Below, piece after piece: positions 5,632 to 8,668 of a stretch of DNA of 8,668 nt. Within the stretch, counting starts at the first letter, position 1; the number at the start of each line of letters is the position of its first letter. The translations under genes were made by a program, and so were the position numbers. A model generated the notes under the pieces. The model saw only the letters and a list, made by a program, of their open reading frames with translations, was not told where the DNA came from and did no database searches. Origin of the DNA: an uncultured Acetatifactor sp. (GTDB taxonomy: Bacteria; Bacillota; Clostridia; Lachnospirales; Lachnospiraceae); NCBI GenBank assembly GCA_910586775.1, contig CAJUJN010000119.1, forward strand, positions 1-8,668, given 5' to 3'.

Positions 5632-5683
5632 AAATCCGGTCAGCCACGCAGGAGGCATCCACGGCTTTCGGTTCACCGGATTT
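5632..5683 (-). terminator. Possible terminator of the ABC exporter operon
   Basis: AAATCCGGT (5632-5640) and ACCGGATTT (5675-5683) are a perfect 9-bp inverted repeat enclosing 34 bases that can add an AGCC/GGCT inner stem. On the minus strand the closing arm runs into TTTTATA. It lies after the truncated permease and before the regulator promoter, the right place to separate the two operons. The large loop makes it weaker than a classic terminator. A second hairpin, CGCAAAA-TTG-TTTTGCG at 5704-5720, lacks a T run. Confidence 0.45.
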
Positions 5684-5757
5684 ACTGTTTACTTACCTTC
5701 TACCGCAAAATTGTTTTGCGCTTATCCTCTTTTGTTCTATTCGTCAAATAGATTTCT

Positions 5758-5913
5758 CTATAATAATCTGTTATTCGTTGCAAAACAGATCAGGAACGCC
5801 GCCAGAGCGACGGCGGCCACTGCCATCAGGTTCCGGCGCTTCTCGCCTGCGAGGCCGCGCTTTGCAGGTTTTTTCCCGATCGTATCGGTATCGTTTTCAT
5901 AAGGCCATGTCAT
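5758..5913 (-). pseudogene. Truncated second FtsX-type permease (N-terminal remnant, 51 codons)
   Basis: ATG at 5913 behind GGGAGG begins MTWPYENDTDTIGKKPAKRG, then LAGEKRRNLMAVAAVALAAF, LICFATNNRLL and TAG at 5760-5758. The start is plainly related to the 797-residue permease just upstream (MTWPFENDTSIVEKKLAGRS). The shared pattern is MTWP(F/Y)ENDT, KK, A, R, then RR and one membrane helix (about residues 29-44). Full-length members have roughly 650-800 residues with an extracellular domain and further helices, all absent here. Related exporter operons often carry two such permeases in tandem, so this is probably the second one, cut off after its first helix. It begins 45 bases after the stop of the first permease. 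It might still be translated into a 51-residue single-helix protein; I consider decay more likely. Bases 5684-5757 after it show no further permease coding in any frame. Confidence 0.65.
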
Positions 5914-5958
5914 GTCTGTTTCCCTCCCTTTTTTCCAATACTGCTATTTTAGGCGAAG

Positions 5959-8352
5959 TCATTCTGTCGCCTTAATCCGCTCCACAAGAGAGAGCTTTCT
6001 GGTATAACGGACCGCACAGACCGAAAATACTGCCTGCACCAAAAGCAGCGCGGCTCCGAACAGCAGCACCTGAACCACCGGGAAGTGATAGGTGAGAGTC
6101 CCAAACATACCGATCTGGTCGAAGACTTTGCACACAGCCAGACTGCACGCGGTCCCCAGCGTCAGTGTGACCAGCAGCGTGATCCCCACATAGTACAGGC
6201 ACTCAAAGGACAGCATGCTGGACAGCTGCCGGTCACTCATGCCTACGGACTGGAACACACCGAACTCCTGCTGGCGGGTGAGAAGATTGGTAATCAGGGT
6301 ATTCGCCAGGTTAATCAGAGCGAACACAAAGATAAAGACCAGAATGCCGTAGTCCCGGGCCAGTTCTCCCTGCAGGCCGCGCTCCAGCTCAGCGGACAGG
6401 TCATCCAGACCGGAGATCACCACCCGCTGGTCGGATACAGCGCCGAACACCGCCCGCCGCAGCAAGTCGCTGTCCTGTTCCGTGTGGAGATTGACATAGC
6501 CGGTAAAATCTGAAATTTCCGGATAGAGGACAGGCAACTCTTCTTCGGGCAAAATGAAGAAATGAGACGAGCTGCCGATCTGAACATCCTGCACAATGCC
6601 CATCACCGTATAGGTTTTTGTCTGTCCGTTGTAGCAGGAGAGGGTCACGGTATCCCCGACCTGATAACCGGTCCGGTAGATTTCCTTCAGCGCACTGCCG
6701 GCAGGGCAGACCAGAATGCCGTCTCCATCCAGAAGCTGCCGGTAGTCCGCTGCTCCATCCAGAACCGCATCGCCCACGTACATCTCCTCCATATCCTTCC
6801 GGGAAATTCCCCTGACAACAAACGCCTCATGCGCCCGGTTGCCGGGAATGACGCTGATGGCAGGAATCTCCACGCAGGCCAGGCTGTAGGCCGTGACATC
6901 ATCCACGCCGGGGAGGGCTGCCAGCTTCTCCCGCAGGGTCTGGTCCAGAGGGTTTCTTTTTTGCATCTCCATGAATTCCCGGCCGGCGTGATCCTCATAT
7001 TGCAGCAGATACTGACTCCGGTCTCCGAATTGAGACTGGGCCATTTCTTTTATGTCCACCGAGTTTGCATAGGCGGAAATGCAGAGCAGCAGAATCCCGG
7101 TCAAACCCAGGGAAAGGGTTGTTACAAACGTCTTTTTCCGATTCCGGGAGAAATTCATCAGAGCCAGGCGGGGCATGGTCAGGCGGCGATGAAGCTGCCT
7201 GGAGGCACTGCGCCCCTGCTGCCCGGAATAGGCGGTGGTACGGATGGCCTCAATGGCTGAGACCTTTCCCGCCATCACCATGGGCTTTCTGGTGGCGATC
7301 TGAACGGCGCCGTAAGTAAGGAGGGAAACCATCGCCGCAGAGCGGATATTGTCGCCCCAGGACCAGTAGCCGGGGACTGCAATCAGCGCAATCCCTGCGG
7401 CGCAGATCAGTCCGAGGGGGATGGCAACAGCGGTCAGGAAGCGCCGCTCCCGCCTGACTACCCGCTTCAACTGCTTCTGCGTGGTTCCCAGCACCTTCAA
7501 ACGACCGTATTCCCGCATTTTGCCCATGACGGAGATGTAGAAGATGTTGTAGATCACAATGGCGCAGACCACGGCAATCAGGAGCGCCGCGGCATAGACC
7601 TCCATCCCGTTTCCAAGGTACAGATCCACCATGCCAAAATAGTTGGAGCTGTAAAAGGTTCGATCCTCCGGAATACCCATTTCCGAAAAAAACCGTTCAA
7701 TATCCGCCCGGAGCCGGGCCGGTTCCATGCCCTGGCTCCCTGCAAAGCGGAACCGAAGCTCACAGGGGGCATTGTGGCCGTCCGCCTCCACCGCGGCCTC
7801 CGGAATCCAGACGGTGAAGATCCGGCTGTCGTTCTCCGCCTCCAGAATGCCTGTGACCGTATAGGTTTTCTCTCCGCTGCCCAAATCCAGGGCTACTGTC
7901 TGACCGACCTCCCCGGAGAGGCCAAAATAGCGGAAAAAAGAACGTTCCACACACAACTCGTTCTCCTTTTGGGGATAAGCTCCGGTAATCTCGCCGTAGC
8001 CCATCAGGTCGATCATCTCCGGACTGACATAGCTGACATTCAAAACACTGTCCTCATGACGGGCGGTTCCCGTCTCGACTGTACAGCCCCATTTCTCAAA
8101 CTTTCCGGCGTCCACAAGCCGGACAGCCTCTTCCCGGGTCAGTCCGCTGCAACCGGCCTGATACTGCCCCAGGATACCGTCCAGCGTTTTCATCTGCCGG
8201 GCGGAATAGAGAAAGCAGAGGCTCCCCATCAGGCAGACGGCAAGGGCGATGGTAAGAATAATGAAAACACTCCGACGCCTGTCGGCTTTCATGCTCCGTC
8301 CTGCCAGTTTCTTTTCTACTATACTGGTATCATTTTCAAAAGGCCATGTCAT
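5959..8352 (-). CDS. FtsX/MacB-type ABC transporter permease, two FtsX domains
   Basis: A 797-residue inner-membrane permease that works with the ATPase encoded just upstream. Membrane segments are visible at about 29-50, 251-275, 305-327, 337-352, 409-429, 666-690, 718-742 and 758-782. Two large extracytoplasmic regions (about 51-250 and 430-665) lie before each FtsX domain. Both FtsX domains show the family loop after their first helix: REYGRLKVLGTTQKQL (280-295) and RQQEFGVFQSVGMSDRQL (693-710). Such transporters drive mechanical work on extracellular substrates, peptides or lipoproteins rather than carrying ions. The ATG at 8352 has AAGGAGG seven bases before it, overlapping the end of the ATPase gene, and the spacing is 14 bases, so the two are one operon. 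The gene is noticeably GC-richer than the left part of the window. Substrate unknown; antimicrobial peptide export or resistance is plausible given the nearby two-component system. Confidence 0.92.
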   Translation of the reverse strand: MTWPFENDTSIVEKKLAGRSMKADRRRSVFIILTIALAVCLMGSLCFLYSARQMKTLDGILGQYQAGCSGLTREEAVRLVDAGKFEKWGCTVETGTARHEDSVLNVSYVSPEMIDLMGYGEITGAYPQKENELCVERSFFRYFGLSGEVGQTVALDLGSGEKTYTVTGILEAENDSRIFTVWIPEAAVEADGHNAPCELRFRFAGSQGMEPARLRADIERFFSEMGIPEDRTFYSSNYFGMVDLYLGNGMEVYAAALLIAVVCAIVIYNIFYISVMGKMREYGRLKVLGTTQKQLKRVVRRERRFLTAVAIPLGLICAAGIALIAVPGYWSWGDNIRSAAMVSLLTYGAVQIATRKPMVMAGKVSAIEAIRTTAYSGQQGRSASRQLHRRLTMPRLALMNFSRNRKKTFVTTLSLGLTGILLLCISAYANSVDIKEMAQSQFGDRSQYLLQYEDHAGREFMEMQKRNPLDQTLREKLAALPGVDDVTAYSLACVEIPAISVIPGNRAHEAFVVRGISRKDMEEMYVGDAVLDGAADYRQLLDGDGILVCPAGSALKEIYRTGYQVGDTVTLSCYNGQTKTYTVMGIVQDVQIGSSSHFFILPEEELPVLYPEISDFTGYVNLHTEQDSDLLRRAVFGAVSDQRVVISGLDDLSAELERGLQGELARDYGILVFIFVFALINLANTLITNLLTRQQEFGVFQSVGMSDRQLSSMLSFECLYYVGITLLVTLTLGTACSLAVCKVFDQIGMFGTLTYHFPVVQVLLFGAALLLVQAVFSVCAVRYTRKLSLVERIKATE

Positions 8353-8366
8353 GATCTGCCACCTCC

Positions 8367-8668
8367 TTACTCTACAATCCTGCCGTCCTCAATCCTTACG
8401 ATTCGGTCGGCAAGCTGGGCAATCTCGTTGTTGTGGGTGATCATCACAATCGTCTGGTTAAACTCCATGCTGGTGCGTTTCAGAAGCCCCAACACATCGG
8501 CGCTGGTTCTGGAGTCCAGATTGCCGGTCGGCTCGTCAGCTAAAATGATAGCCGGTTTGGTAATCAGGGCACGTGCGATAGCGACACGCTGCTGCTGCCC
8601 GCCAGAGAGATTGTTCGGCATATTCTGCAGTTTATCTTCCAATGCCAGCATCCTCACGATCTCGTCCA
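8367..8668 (-). CDS. ABC transporter ATP-binding protein, MacB/LolD-like (partial, 5' end outside window)
   Basis: The last 99 codons of an ABC ATPase, open to the window edge (first residues DEIVRMLALEDKLQ). The signature motif LSGGQQQRVAIARAL is followed by Walker B IILADEPTGNLD and the H-loop MITHN; the chain ends in RIVRIEDGRIVE and TAA. The run of three Gln after SGG and the 'ADEPTGNLDS' wording are typical of the MacB/LolD/FtsE branch that pairs with FtsX-type permeases. Walker A, the Q-loop and the start are outside the window, as is the operon promoter. It powers the permease at 5959-8352, starting 14 bases after its stop. An apparent internal GTG at 8657 is only an in-frame Val codon. 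Confidence 0.93.
   Translation of the reverse strand, partial: DEIVRMLALEDKLQNMPNNLSGGQQQRVAIARALITKPAIILADEPTGNLDSRTSADVLGLLKRTSMEFNQTIVMITHNNEIAQLADRIVRIEDGRIVE

Noticed and set aside
5704..5720. Hairpin CGCAAAA-TTG-TTTTGCG after the truncated permease
   Set aside because: Seven base pairs without a following T run on the minus strand; the repeat at 5632-5683 is the better terminator candidate.
1..8668. CRISPR arrays, tRNA or rRNA genes, transposases, insertion-sequence ends, phage genes
   Set aside because: None seen: no regularly spaced repeats, no tRNA-like cloverleaf noticed by eye, and no transposase or integrase motifs in any frame.

Overview
Every gene supported in this window lies on the minus strand, so transcription runs from high to low coordinates. 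The families point to a low-to-mid GC anaerobic Firmicute, most likely a gut Lachnospiraceae-type Clostridium relative. The reasons are strong AGGAGG-type ribosome sites, GTG and TTG starts, an AgrC-like GHKL kinase paired with a LytTR regulator, and an FtsX permease of a type I associate with that group. This placement is inference from family recollection; no search was possible.

Right part (8668 to 5758): an ABC exporter operon. The ATPase is cut by the window edge (signature motif, Walker B and H-loop present, Walker A outside). It is followed after 14 bases by a 797-residue, two-domain FtsX/MacB-type permease, then by a 51-codon remnant that repeats the permease N-terminus and stops after one membrane segment. 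A possible terminator follows at 5632-5683.

Middle (5624 to 3397): a two-component system. Upstream are two 13-base direct repeats 21 bases apart, a promoter with a perfect -10, and a leader carrying a 12-bp perfect hairpin. Then come a LytTR response regulator (TTG start behind a near-perfect ribosome site) and a six-segment GHKL histidine kinase. The system probably controls itself and may control the neighbouring ABC exporter, as such pairs often do for peptide sensing, export or resistance.

Left part (3410 to 1): intact small genes alternate with decayed ones. In transcription order these are a CPBP-type membrane protease remnant, a YoaP-like domain remnant, an intact GNAT acetyltransferase, a GrpB-family remnant, an alpha/beta hydrolase whose original start appears lost, a terminator, a DUF4405-type remnant, an intact RimJ/RimL-like GNAT acetyltransferase, and the first 12 codons of another gene. 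With the truncated permease, at least five remnants sit among intact genes, several with in-frame stops. I see no complete unknown system. The most interesting content is the regulatory architecture before the response regulator and this cluster of gene decay.
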